Positions 8,621-17,521 of a DNA stretch of 64,000 nt are shown here, one piece after another. The notes beneath the pieces are model-generated. The model worked only from the letters and a program-made list of their open reading frames with translations. It searched no databases and was not told where the DNA came from. Numbering within the stretch: position 1 is the stretch's first letter; each line of letters opens with the position of its first letter. The stretch comes from an uncultured Flavobacteriales bacterium (GTDB lineage Bacteria; Bacteroidota; Bacteroidia; Flavobacteriales_E; Vicingaceae): contig CAJQON010000019.1 in assembly GCA_905479995.1 (NCBI GenBank), forward strand, positions 1 to 64,000, given 5' to 3'. The position numbers and the translations under genes were made by a program.

Positions 8621-10630
8621 AAACAAAGTTATGGCCAAAATTATGCAGATAAGAAGCACTACTTAGTAGATAGCTTAGATTTAGATGTCTTAACTGAAAG
8701 TGACAAAGAAATCATAGCAACATCTTTAAAAAATTACCACGAAGCTAATACAGACACTGGTAAAATAGCTGCACTATCCAGTATTTGTGAAAACATGATG
8801 CATGCAGATTGGGGGAAATACCAATTGTTTCAATATGAGTTGCTTGAAAAAGCTTTAAAAAACACCACAAATTCTACGCATAAAAAGGAGCTCAAAGAGT
8901 TGCAGTCTTCAGCTTTAAACAACCTTGGAATTATTAGTCATAACATGGGTAATACTGCTGAAGCAATTGATTACTGGCATAAAAGTTTAGCAATTGCAGA
9001 AGAGATGAATAATCAAGAGGGTATTGCAGCGCTTTCAAATAGCATTGGAACAGTTTATCATCGTCAAGGATATATTGAGACAGCCACGGAGTATTACCTA
9101 AAAAACATTCAAATTAAAGAAGACCTTAATGATTTTAAAGGATTGTCTATAGGATATAATAATTTAGGATTGATGTACCAAGAAGAAGACGATTATGATC
9201 AAGCTATCATTTATTTTAACAAAGGATTAAATGCAGCTAAAGAAATTAATTATGAAAAGGGGTTGGCTTATAATTACAGCAGTATAGGATTAGTGTTTAA
9301 TCATGAAAAAAAATATGACGAAGCATTTGAAGCCTTTTTTAAAACCTTAGAAATTGTTGAGAAAATTGGTTTAAATGAAATGCTTTCTAACGTTTATTAT
9401 AACTTAGGTAGAATACGATTTGAACAAGGAAAGACAAGTAAGGCATATCCTTATGCGTTAAAAAACTTTAAGGTTTCTAAAGATTTAGGTTATCCTGATA
9501 ATATAAAAGTGGCTGCTCAATTGCTTGGTCAAATTTATGAAGAACAAGGTAAGGGTTTGAAAGCCTTAGAAATGTTTAGACTATCCATTCAAATGCGAGA
9601 TAGTTTAACTAATGAGGCCACTCAGAAAGCAACTGCGCAACAACAAGCAAAATATGAATACGAAAAACGAAAAACAATTGATGATGCTGAACATGAGAAA
9701 CAGTTGGCGATAGAACAAGAATCAAAAGCCAAGCAAAAAGTAATTACGATAGCAATTGGTGCAGGACTTGTTTTAGTGATTGTTTTCTTGGCCTTTATTT
9801 TTAATCGTTTGCAAGTTACACGCAAGCAAAAAGTGGTGATAGAACAGCAAAGAGATGAGGTTGAAGAAGCACACAAAGAAATTAGAGACTCTATTAATTA
9901 TGCGGAGCGTATACAAAGGAGTTTTTTGGCAGCAGATGAGCTTTTGAATGATAATTTAAACGATTATTTTGTTTTCTTCAAACCTAAAGATGTTGTTAGT
10001 GGAGATTTTTATTGGGCAGCCAAACTATCTAATGATAACTTTGCTTTGGTAAATGCCGATAGTACAGGGCATGGGGTTCCTGGGTCTATTATGAGTATTT
10101 TAAACATTTCATCTATAGAAAAAGCCATAGAAAAAGGCTTAACTCAACCGGCCGAAATTTTTAATTACACAAGAAATGCCATTATAGAACGACTCAAAAA
10201 AGATGGTTCAGAAAAAGGAGGTAAAGATGGGATGGATGCGAGTATTATTTCATTTGATTTTAAAAATAATAAGTTCAGTTTTGCTGCTGCTCAAAATCCA
10301 ATTTGGATCATTCGTAAAAGTGAACTAATTGAAATTAAACCTGAAAAAATGCCTTTGGGTAAACATGTTAATGATAATATTCCTTTTGTTGGTGGCGAAT
10401 TTGAGACTCAGAAAGGAGATGTTGTTTACTCTTTAACGGATGGGTTTCAGGATCAGTTTGGTGGAGAAAATGGGAAGAAGTTTAAAGTAAGGCCGTTTAA
10501 AGATTTGATTGTTTCAATTTCGCATTTACCAATGCAAGAGCAAAAAGAAAAATTGGAACAAACTTTTGCTAATTGGAAAGGAAATGAAGAACAGGTAGAC
10601 GATGTTTGCATTATAGGCGTAAGAATATAA
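8609..10630 (+). CDS. TPR sensor protein with C-terminal SpoIIE-type PP2C phosphatase
   Basis: A 673-residue protein from TTG 8609. Order: TPR repeats (about 45-340), a membrane segment (ITIAIGAGLVLVIVFLAFIF, about 380-402), a coiled coil (VVIEQQRDEVEEAHKEI), then a SpoIIE phosphatase domain (about 430-673). The metal-binding acidic motifs VSGDFYW, ADSTGHGVPGS, LTDGFQDQFGG and VDDVCIIG are present. The expected topology is periplasmic TPR and cytoplasmic phosphatase, which needs an export signal. The frame is open to 8561 and the extra codons read like a signal peptide (RFLKHIFLVIVILSLS ... QSYG|Q) but contain only ATT/ATA/CTG as possible starts. It probably dephosphorylates anti-sigma antagonist-type or similar proteins; the partner is unknown. 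It follows the E1 gene by 40 bases. Confidence 0.88.
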   Translation: MSKSKQSYGQNYADKKHYLVDSLDLDVLTESDKEIIATSLKNYHEANTDTGKIAALSSICENMMHADWGKYQLFQYELLEKALKNTTNSTHKKELKELQSSALNNLGIISHNMGNTAEAIDYWHKSLAIAEEMNNQEGIAALSNSIGTVYHRQGYIETATEYYLKNIQIKEDLNDFKGLSIGYNNLGLMYQEEDDYDQAIIYFNKGLNAAKEINYEKGLAYNYSSIGLVFNHEKKYDEAFEAFFKTLEIVEKIGLNEMLSNVYYNLGRIRFEQGKTSKAYPYALKNFKVSKDLGYPDNIKVAAQLLGQIYEEQGKGLKALEMFRLSIQMRDSLTNEATQKATAQQQAKYEYEKRKTIDDAEHEKQLAIEQESKAKQKVITIAIGAGLVLVIVFLAFIFNRLQVTRKQKVVIEQQRDEVEEAHKEIRDSINYAERIQRSFLAADELLNDNLNDYFVFFKPKDVVSGDFYWAAKLSNDNFALVNADSTGHGVPGSIMSILNISSIEKAIEKGLTQPAEIFNYTRNAIIERLKKDGSEKGGKDGMDASIISFDFKNNKFSFAAAQNPIWIIRKSELIEIKPEKMPLGKHVNDNIPFVGGEFETQKGDVVYSLTDGFQDQFGGENGKKFKVRPFKDLIVSISHLPMQEQKEKLEQTFANWKGNEEQVDDVCIIGVRI

Positions 10631-10631
10631 T

Positions 10632-11318
10632 ATGAAACAAGTCTTATTATTACATGGCGCAATCGGTTCTTCCGAGCAACTTAAACCACTAACCATATTG
10701 TTAGAGCATAAGCTGGAAGTGCATAGTCTAAATTTTTCGGGACACGGAGGAAGAGCTTTTGAAAGTCGGTTTGGAATTGATCAATTTGCTAAAGATGTAA
10801 TTCAATACCTGGATGAGAAACAGATTACTAGCATAGCCATTTTTGGATATAGTATGGGTGGATACGTAGCTTTGTATCTTGCTAAGCACTACCCAACAAG
10901 AATAATTGAAATAATTACGCTAGGAACAAAATTTAAATGGAATCCTGAAATTGCTTTAAAGGAAACTAAAATGCTAAACGCTGAAAAAATTGAATTAAAA
11001 ATTCCAGTATTTGCAAATAATCTAAGCCATAGGCACTCTCCATTAAATTGGAAAGAAGTGTTGAGTAAAACAGCGCTCATGATGCTAGAGATGGGGGACA
11101 GCAATCCATTAAAGATCGAAGATTTTAAATCCGTAACTCATCAAGTAAAGATTGGACTAGCCGATAAGGATGAAATGGTTTCTATACAAGAAACAAATGA
11201 GGTTGTAAATGCATTGCCTAATTCAATATTCTATAGTTTGGTTAACTCTAATCATCCAATAGAAAAAATAGATTTAGAGATACTATCTGATGAGATTAAG
11301 ACGTTTTTAGGAGTGTAG
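10632..11318 (+). CDS. Alpha/beta hydrolase
   Basis: A 228-residue soluble alpha/beta-hydrolase fold protein. The N-terminus VLLLHGAIGSSEQL is the oxyanion-loop HG motif, and the nucleophile elbow is FGYSMGGYVALYLAKHYP with the catalytic serine at about residue 76. A late ADKDEMV and NSNHPIEK could supply the acidic residue and histidine. There is no signal peptide. The ATG is 1 base after the phosphatase stop, so the two genes are surely co-transcribed. The substrate is unknown; the size and loops resemble small esterases and menaquinone-type hydrolases equally. Confidence 0.85.
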   Translation: MKQVLLLHGAIGSSEQLKPLTILLEHKLEVHSLNFSGHGGRAFESRFGIDQFAKDVIQYLDEKQITSIAIFGYSMGGYVALYLAKHYPTRIIEIITLGTKFKWNPEIALKETKMLNAEKIELKIPVFANNLSHRHSPLNWKEVLSKTALMMLEMGDSNPLKIEDFKSVTHQVKIGLADKDEMVSIQETNEVVNALPNSIFYSLVNSNHPIEKIDLEILSDEIKTFLGV

Positions 11319-11378
11319 AAAAACCTAGTAAATGAGCGTCAAAAGTTCATTCATGTAAAAATTGGTAATTTTGATATT

Positions 11379-11969
11379 ATGAAAAAACTACTCGCACTTA
11401 TTTTTATTCTTTCAGTAACTCAATTGTCTTTTGGACAAGATGATAGTTATGTTGCTGGAGATAGTTCTCCAAAATCACAACCCAATTCAGCTAAAAGTGG
11501 TGGTTTCGATTGGAGTAAAGTTACTGTTGGAGGAGGCCTTTTTTTACAATTTGGAAGCAACTCATATATTGCAGTTTCTCCTACTGTTGGTTACCGTTTA
11601 ACTGAACAGTTAATTGTAGGTGTTGGAGGGAGTTATATTTATGAAAGCACCAACGATCCAAATTATATAGATTATAAGGCAACAACGCTTTCAGGAAGTA
11701 TATACACACAATATGTTTTTGAGCAATTGCCAATTATTTTGCATGGAGAAATTGAACAAGCATCAATTGATTTGAGTTATGAGAATGAGGTATATGCATC
11801 ACAAAAAATTTCGATGACGAATGTTTATGTTGGCGGAGGGTTAAAGCAGAGTATGGGAGGCAACTCCTATTTGTATGTAATGGCCTTATATAATTTAAAT
11901 GAAACCAAAGAATCTAACTACATTCAAACTAATCCAATTATTAGGATTGGTGTTGCTATAGGATTGTAA
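11379..11969 (+). CDS. Outer membrane beta-barrel protein
   Basis: A 196-residue exported protein with a clear signal peptide (MKKLLALIFILSVTQLSFGQ). After a low-complexity linker rich in S and P, alternating hydrophobic strands with aromatic ends (VTVGGGLFLQFGSNSYIAVS, YRLTEQLIVGVGGSYIY, VYVGGGLKQSMG) fit a small 8-stranded barrel of the OmpA/OprF-like type common in Bacteroidota. It ends IRIGVAIGL, consistent with a last strand, though the final residue is leucine rather than phenylalanine. A TAATTTTG box at 11366-11373 is only 5 bases before the ATG, so it is a poor promoter candidate unless the transcript is leaderless. Function unknown. Confidence 0.8.
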   Translation: MKKLLALIFILSVTQLSFGQDDSYVAGDSSPKSQPNSAKSGGFDWSKVTVGGGLFLQFGSNSYIAVSPTVGYRLTEQLIVGVGGSYIYESTNDPNYIDYKATTLSGSIYTQYVFEQLPIILHGEIEQASIDLSYENEVYASQKISMTNVYVGGGLKQSMGGNSYLYVMALYNLNETKESNYIQTNPIIRIGVAIGL

Positions 11970-11974
11970 ATCTT

Positions 11975-12190
11975 TTACTTATTTTCAATGTAAGATAATG
12001 CTCCGGAAGGACAGGTAGCTATTTGTTTTTTCAATTCCTCTGTTGTTGCATTTTCTATGGTTAACCAAGGTTTTTCTCTGGGTTTATATACTTCGGGTAA
12101 TGCTTTAACACATTTTGCAGCGTGGGTGCATAAATCGGGTTTCCATAAAATGGTAATGTCTTCATTTTTGTATTTAATTACTTTTTCCAT
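11975..12190 (-). CDS. (4Fe-4S)-binding mono-cluster protein (YjdI-like)
   Basis: A 71-residue protein of the divergent 4Fe-4S mono-cluster family (Fer4_19, YjdI type). The cysteines sit in LCTHAAKCVKALPEV and IATCPSGAL, the pattern seen in this family. It is probably an electron carrier or accessory subunit in the cytoplasm; the partner is not known. It is the last gene of a minus-strand set after the methyltransferase (6-base gap) and AsmA genes, and converges on the outer membrane barrel gene 5 bases away. Confidence 0.85.
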   Translation of the reverse strand: MEKVIKYKNEDITILWKPDLCTHAAKCVKALPEVYKPREKPWLTIENATTEELKKQIATCPSGALSYIENK

Positions 12191-12196
12191 AATCGA

Positions 12197-12877
12197 TTAT
12201 TTTTCGGCTACACCAATTAGTATATATTTCATTTTATTGGGTATTAATTTTTCAAAAATACCATCAACTTTACCTAAAAAATGGCGTTGTTTTTCTGTTC
12301 TACCAAAAGTGCCAAAAAATCCAACGGTAATGAAGTTTAGTTTTGAAAAAGAAGAGAATAAGGATTCTATTTCGTTGTATTTAACATAGTTCCAATTGCT
12401 GCCCCATGACGTAAATTTTCTCCTAAAAAACTGATGTAGTTTTGAAGCTTCTAAATTGTCGGCAAAAAGCAATTTTCCACCTGGTTTTAATGCTTCGTAA
12501 ATCTGTGTTATCATAACAAGTTTTAATTCGTCTTTACCTTGCCCACATACGCTTCCAATTATAGACTTAAACACAGCTACATCAAATTCATTTTTATAGG
12601 GAATTGAAGTGGCACTTATTGCCTCATAATTAATTGAGGTTAGTTTATATTTGTCATGGAGTATTTTTGCTTTTTCTTTCGGGTTGGTGTAATCCGAACA
12701 AATAACTTGGTGTCCTTTTAGGCTTAGCCATAATGATATTCCGCCATTCCTACCACCTAGTTCCAAGCAATTTAATGGTGCCTTGCTTAAGGAGGAATGT
12801 TGCTCCCAATACGGAAGTATTTTACTCCAATTGGCAATATCCCATTCTATAATATCGGTTATTTCCTTCCGTGTCAT
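12197..12877 (-). CDS. Class I SAM-dependent methyltransferase
   Basis: A 226-residue Rossmann methyltransferase. Motif I is CLELGGRNGGISLWLSLKGH (GxGxxG reads GGRNGG), followed by the acidic end of strand 2 in VICSDYTNP and a motif II region FDVAVFKSIIG. The post-motif ALKPGGKLLFADNLEAS is typical. The N-terminus WDIANWSKILPYWEQ suggests a small-molecule rather than an RNA substrate, but this is not certain. It begins 3 bases after the AsmA stop, and the ferredoxin-like gene follows. Confidence 0.85.
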   Translation of the reverse strand: MTRKEITDIIEWDIANWSKILPYWEQHSSLSKAPLNCLELGGRNGGISLWLSLKGHQVICSDYTNPKEKAKILHDKYKLTSINYEAISATSIPYKNEFDVAVFKSIIGSVCGQGKDELKLVMITQIYEALKPGGKLLFADNLEASKLHQFFRRKFTSWGSNWNYVKYNEIESLFSSFSKLNFITVGFFGTFGRTEKQRHFLGKVDGIFEKLIPNKMKYILIGVAEK

Positions 12878-12880
12878 AAT

Positions 12881-15541
12881 TTAAATGTCGTCAAAATCTT
12901 CGTATTCTTCCTCATCAGGTTGAGCAATATTGTCAATAAATTTACCCAATCCCTTTTTTTTCTTTTTTGGCTTAGCTTTTTTCTTTTTTTCGCCAGGTTT
13001 TGTGGCTCCTTTTGTCTCTTCTTCTTCTTCCCATTCTATTTGGAATCCATCGTTTTTGGGTTTTTCTTCTTTCTTAAGCGTAGTGTCTTTTTTAAACCAA
13101 CCAAATTCTTTATTAAGAATTGTTTTGAGGGTTTGTTTTTCTTTTTTTAAGTCTTCCTTGAAACTATCTTTTAAACCTTTAGTGTCATAGCTTATGGTGT
13201 AATCGTCTATCGTTCCAATCATTTTTAAAAATAACGTTGTTCGTCCTAAACCATCATCTTCAATATAGCCAAACTCCGAGTTTTCTTTTTTCTTCTTTTT
13301 GGCTTTCCTCCAAAACACATCATTCATTAAGAGTTTAAACCTATAATCAATTTCGTTGTTAAACTTATGTGTTCCAGAAATGGTAACGTCAATAGCTGAA
13401 GATTTTATTTCGGTTTTCGGGATGGTAACAATTTGGTTTTGAATTTCAATTTTGGTGGTTAGGGTACTAAATTTAATGTGTTCTAATTCTTCAACCTCTA
13501 TATATTTACTCATTGCCAAAATTGGCTTGTAATCGATTAGTTCTCCGTCTGTAGCTGTTATTTCTGCCAAAACATAAATTTGGTCTTTGTCAACCTTTAA
13601 TTGCTTGTCCCAAACTGAAGCAAACTCGATATTGCTTGTAGTTGTTCCTTTTATATTTTTAGCTAAAATGTGGGTTTGTCCAAAATTTTCAAATTGAGCA
13701 AACAATTGTTGAATGTCAACATTGATTAGGTTTGCTTTACTAGTGATTAAAATTTTATCTTCTTTAGAATCATCGATGGCAATGTTTGCTTTAATTTCTC
13801 CATCCATGGCATTAAATGATACGTTGGAAACGGTTAGAATTTTGTCTTCCAATTGAATGTGGCCTCGAATGTTGTTGGCTCTAAATTTTCTAAATTCAAA
13901 GGTATCTACTTTGGCTTTAAAGTTTAGCGTTATGTTTTCTGGTAGTGCTAATGTGTAGTTGTCGCTGCCTGCAGCGTTGGTTAAGAAGTCATCGAGTACT
14001 AATTTATTAGAATGGAAATTAGTTTTTACCGCTAAGTTTTCTCCTTCTATAAATAAAAAGGCCAATAAGTTCTTGAACCTGCCGTCTAATTCGAAGTGAC
14101 TTTCTTTGCTATTAAATTGGAGTGTGTCAATGTGTATATCGTTGTTGTTGAATTTAAACGACCCATTAATGTCATTAAAAGATTTTTCGCTTTCTTCAAT
14201 TTTGAAGTTAGCATTGCTCAACCTGGCTGTTCCTTTAGCGTTTAGTTTTTGTAATTCATCGGCTTTAATGTTGCTCAATTCTTTAATATATCCGCTGTAA
14301 GTTAGGTTAATGTTTAGATTTCCGTTTGCAACTTCTAGCGTGTCCCATTTAAAAAAGTTTTTGGTCGTTTCTAAGTCTAAATCCGCTTCAGTATTAAATT
14401 TTATATAAGGATTGTTTAAGTCGGTAATCTCATATGTACCCTTAATATGTCCAGGTCCAAAGTCGGCTTCTAAATCTGTTAGCACTAACTTAGAAGATTT
14501 AAAGTTGTGGTTAATGCCATTGGTAAAAGTCCCATTTGCACTCAGGTTTTTTACGGATTGGTCAGAAGAGTTTTCGGTAATTTCACCATTAACAATACTG
14601 AATTCTGCGTTAAACTCTGGAGTATGCACTAATGAAAAATCGCCTTTTAGGTTGGAGGCATAAGTGATTTTTCCTTTGGTAGAGTAGGATGATAGGATTT
14701 CTTTCTGGTCATCAGGAAATAAAGAAAATAGTTGTTCAATCGAGAGGTCTTTTCCTTTGGATTGAATGTCTAAGTAAAATGATTCTTTTTGATCAGTAAT
14801 ATTACCAGATAAGGCAAATTTTAAATCTTGAATGGCTAGTTCACCTTGTTTAATATGGTATAGTTTTGTTTTTTGATTGACTGCCAAAGCAGTATTTACG
14901 TAGATGTACTTGTTTTTGAGTAAGCTTTTTCCATTATCATTAATTTGGTTAACATAAAGGATGGCTTCTGTTGTGAGTGTGAACTCATCTTTAGAAAAAT
15001 TACCGGAAAGGTTTAAGTTCTCGGCATTAATGTCCATGTCTATTTTTTTGTAATCATTTAAAATGTAAAAGTTTACATCTTTAAAAGAGAGATTTTCAAG
15101 TTCTACAGATAATTTGTTTTCTGTGCTGTCTGTGGCAGTTTTCCAAAAATGGTAATTATCGCCTCCATTTTCAAAAATTCTCAGGTTTACAATACCATCA
15201 TTTACTTGCACCTTTTTTATGGTGTAGTTTTCTTGTAGAATGTCAATAATGTTAAACTGTAAATAAATGGATTGGGCACTAAATAGTTCTCCTTTTTTGC
15301 TGTTGTTAGTGACCTCTTCGGCACTTATGTTGCTAAATTCTAATGAGGCATAAGGGAATTTCTTGAATACAGAAAAGTTAACTTCTTTAACATCTATTTT
15401 TGTGTCGATGTTGTTGTTGATCTGCTCAATAATGTAGGCTTTCACCTTGTCTTCATAAATGGTAGAAAACACAATTCCTACTACCGTTAATAACAGTAGG
15501 ATTGATCCTATGATGATTGATATGATTTTTAACTTTTTCAA
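12881..15541 (-). CDS. AsmA-like protein
   Basis: An 886-residue protein with one N-terminal membrane helix (IISIIIGSILLLLTVVGIVF) and a long beta-rich periplasmic region, the AsmA/TamB-like architecture thought to bridge the envelope for lipid or outer membrane assembly. AsmA features are the start (YIIEQINNNIDTKIDVKEVNFSVFKKFPYASLEF, shown here as the pattern N-x-xV-xFS-xFKKFP) and the repeated LSGNF/ISGTH-type strands. The C-terminus is highly charged: KKKKKAKPKKKKKG followed by an acidic tail EEEYEDFDD. The start codon is TTG at 15541; a stop lies three codons upstream, with AAAAGG just before the start. It leads a three-gene minus-strand set with the methyltransferase and ferredoxin-like genes. 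Confidence 0.88.
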   Translation of the reverse strand: MKKLKIISIIIGSILLLLTVVGIVFSTIYEDKVKAYIIEQINNNIDTKIDVKEVNFSVFKKFPYASLEFSNISAEEVTNNSKKGELFSAQSIYLQFNIIDILQENYTIKKVQVNDGIVNLRIFENGGDNYHFWKTATDSTENKLSVELENLSFKDVNFYILNDYKKIDMDINAENLNLSGNFSKDEFTLTTEAILYVNQINDNGKSLLKNKYIYVNTALAVNQKTKLYHIKQGELAIQDLKFALSGNITDQKESFYLDIQSKGKDLSIEQLFSLFPDDQKEILSSYSTKGKITYASNLKGDFSLVHTPEFNAEFSIVNGEITENSSDQSVKNLSANGTFTNGINHNFKSSKLVLTDLEADFGPGHIKGTYEITDLNNPYIKFNTEADLDLETTKNFFKWDTLEVANGNLNINLTYSGYIKELSNIKADELQKLNAKGTARLSNANFKIEESEKSFNDINGSFKFNNNDIHIDTLQFNSKESHFELDGRFKNLLAFLFIEGENLAVKTNFHSNKLVLDDFLTNAAGSDNYTLALPENITLNFKAKVDTFEFRKFRANNIRGHIQLEDKILTVSNVSFNAMDGEIKANIAIDDSKEDKILITSKANLINVDIQQLFAQFENFGQTHILAKNIKGTTTSNIEFASVWDKQLKVDKDQIYVLAEITATDGELIDYKPILAMSKYIEVEELEHIKFSTLTTKIEIQNQIVTIPKTEIKSSAIDVTISGTHKFNNEIDYRFKLLMNDVFWRKAKKKKKENSEFGYIEDDGLGRTTLFLKMIGTIDDYTISYDTKGLKDSFKEDLKKEKQTLKTILNKEFGWFKKDTTLKKEEKPKNDGFQIEWEEEEETKGATKPGEKKKKAKPKKKKKGLGKFIDNIAQPDEEEYEDFDDI

Positions 15542-15652
15542 ACCCTTTTTCTACTAATAGAAACGTAAGGTTTAAAGTTCTATTTTAAATGAACAGGAAA
15601 AAAAGAAAAATGACAAACTTATGCCCAGTGTTTTGTGAAGAAAACTGCTGGT

Positions 15653-16507
15653 TTATGTTTGAGCCATTTGAAGCATATTGACTTCTTTTTCAGTTAAAAA
15701 ACGCCATTGACCTCTGGCTAAATCTTTTTTAGTTAACCCAGCAAAATAAACCCTGTCAAGCTTAATTACAGTGTAGCCTAAGTGTTCAAACATACGTCTA
15801 ATGATCCGGTTTTTACCAGAATGTAATTCAACACCAATTTGTTTTTTGTCTTGTCCGTTACCAACATATTTGGCAACATCAGCTTTGGTAAAACCATCTT
15901 CTAATTCAAAACCATCTATTAAATGTTGCAAGTGGTTTTCTTTAACAGGCTTTTCTAAGGTAACGTTGTATACCTTTTTAACTCCGAATTTAGGGTGGGT
16001 TAATTTTTTGGTTAAATCACCATCATTGGTAAGCATTAATAAACCAGTTGTAGCTCTATCCAACCTTCCAACTGGATATACTCTTTCTTTCAGCCTTCCT
16101 AAAAGATCTAAAACTGTACGTCTTTTAAAAGGGTCATCTAGTGTTGTGATAAAGTCTTTTGGCTTGTTCATTAACAAGTAAACCTTACGTTCACTTTTTA
16201 TGGTTTCACCTCCAAAAGTAATTTTATCTTCTGGGGAAACTTTAAAGCCCATTTCGGTAACTATCTTGCCATTAACTGTAACCACTCCAGTTGCAATTAA
16301 TACATCAGCTTCTCTTCTAGATGCAATTCCAGCATTGGCAATAAACTTGTTCAAGCGCATTTTGCCATCATTGGCTTTGGTATGCGGATTGTTTGTGCTC
16401 TTTTTGCCAGACGGTTTACGCAAAGGCGCTTTTTTATAAGCTCCAGGTTTACGTTTCGGTTTATCGTCTTTTTTGCTGTTGTTGCTTCTTCTTCTTTTAC
16501 TTTCCAT
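15653..16507 (-). CDS. rRNA pseudouridine synthase, RsuA/RluB family
   Basis: A 284-residue enzyme that isomerises uridine to pseudouridine in rRNA. An N-terminal basic tail (about residues 1-48, rich in K, R, P, N) precedes an S4 RNA-binding domain (MRLNKFIANAGIASRREAD). The catalytic domain has the aspartate motif GRLDRATTGLLMLTNDGDL and the C-terminal LHSGKNRIIRRMFEHLGY. The basic tail is common in Bacteroidota members and probably adds RNA affinity. Whether it is RluB, RluE, RluF or RsuA cannot be told by eye; the S4 domain and size favour RluB. The gene starts 3 bases after the HWPG membrane protein gene. Confidence 0.92.
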   Translation of the reverse strand: MESKRRRSNNSKKDDKPKRKPGAYKKAPLRKPSGKKSTNNPHTKANDGKMRLNKFIANAGIASRREADVLIATGVVTVNGKIVTEMGFKVSPEDKITFGGETIKSERKVYLLMNKPKDFITTLDDPFKRRTVLDLLGRLKERVYPVGRLDRATTGLLMLTNDGDLTKKLTHPKFGVKKVYNVTLEKPVKENHLQHLIDGFELEDGFTKADVAKYVGNGQDKKQIGVELHSGKNRIIRRMFEHLGYTVIKLDRVYFAGLTKKDLARGQWRFLTEKEVNMLQMAQT

Positions 16508-16510
16508 AAC

Positions 16511-17521
16511 TTAATTAATAGAATCGTTTAGTGAAACTGAATGTGATTCCAATAGATTGTTCGTTAAAATGCTGTTGCAAATAATGTTCGCTTCCAACTG
16601 AATTTGGTTTAACGTTAAAATGACTTGCGCTAAGGTGTAATGATAAAACAATCTGCTTTCCCAATTTTCATGATAACCATGAATATTTGATGTGTTTTTC
16701 ATGCTTATATTCATGCCAAATGAAGAAGTGATGTGATTGAATTCTGCGAGCTCTGATTTTAATTCTAGTGCTGTAAATTGACCACCTTGAGGAGCGTCAG
16801 GATTAGAAAGGCCTAGAATACGAGTTGGAACATCGTAATTGTCTTTAGAGGCTATGTGTTGAAGAGATATAGTATCAGCAACTTCTTTGGGTATTGCATC
16901 AGCTTGTTCATAAAGGATGCTTTTTAATGTGTTTAAATACTTATTTAAATTGGCTGTTGACTCAACTACTTGTTTAATTTCTTCAGGTGTACTTTTAGTT
17001 GAAATGGCTTCGTTTATTTTTATAAGTTGATTGTAATTTTCTTCAATTTTAATAGCTGAAGAAGTAACGTTTTTTAATGAGCTTAATGTTGTTCCGCCTA
17101 TAGAAATACCGTAAATTAATAAGCCAAAACAAATGGTTGAGAAGAAGGTTCCTGGACTTAAATGGATTCGTTCTTTGGAAGCCATAAATAAAATGGCAAA
17201 TAAAATGAAGGCAGTTAGCGCAAATAATGTGCTAATGAAAAGCATTGCTCCAGCTCCTGGCCAATGCATAATTTTAAAGAGTAAGCCAACCGCTAAGATC
17301 ATTCCTCCAAAAGCACCAATTCCATTACAAATACCAATAAAGGTTTTGTTTTTGTAGCTTAATATGTTGCCAATGGCAACAGGAATCATGTAGATAGAAA
17401 GTAAGCTCGCAGAAAGAATAATTAGTATACTAGATCCTGGCCAATGCATTATTTTAAATACAATTCCAGCCATTAACATGGTGGTTATAAATCCTCCTAA
17501 TATTGAATTTAAGTACTTCAT
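16511..17521 (-). CDS. Membrane protein with duplicated FKIMHWPG motif (GldL-like N-terminal region)
   Basis: A 336-residue protein with about 5 membrane helices in the first 160 residues. Two repeats share the sequence FKIMHWPG at the end of a helix (residues about 22-29 and 83-90), a motif like the FKIxHWP of the T9SS motor protein GldL and related Bacteroidota membrane proteins. The C-terminal half (about 165-336) is helical and probably periplasmic. Its ATG directly follows the metG stop (TAAATG) and rluB begins 3 bases after it, so it is part of a metG operon. The function is unknown. It lacks the long C-terminal region of GldL and is not called gldL. Confidence 0.7.
   Translation of the reverse strand: MKYLNSILGGFITTMLMAGIVFKIMHWPGSSILIILSASLLSIYMIPVAIGNILSYKNKTFIGICNGIGAFGGMILAVGLLFKIMHWPGAGAMLFISTLFALTAFILFAILFMASKERIHLSPGTFFSTICFGLLIYGISIGGTTLSSLKNVTSSAIKIEENYNQLIKINEAISTKSTPEEIKQVVESTANLNKYLNTLKSILYEQADAIPKEVADTISLQHIASKDNYDVPTRILGLSNPDAPQGGQFTALELKSELAEFNHITSSFGMNISMKNTSNIHGYHENWESRLFYHYTLAQVILTLNQIQLEANIICNSILTNNLLESHSVSLNDSIN

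Noticed and set aside
12797..13190. Two plus-strand ORFs rich in F, L and S opposite the AsmA gene
   Set aside because: They mirror the lysine- and glutamate-rich end of the AsmA-like protein; the composition (F, S, L runs) is what the complement of AAA/GAA codons gives.
15801..16439. Plus-strand ORFs opposite the RsuA/RluB gene
   Set aside because: The minus-strand gene is complete with all catalytic motifs; the plus frames lack family resemblance and ribosome binding context.
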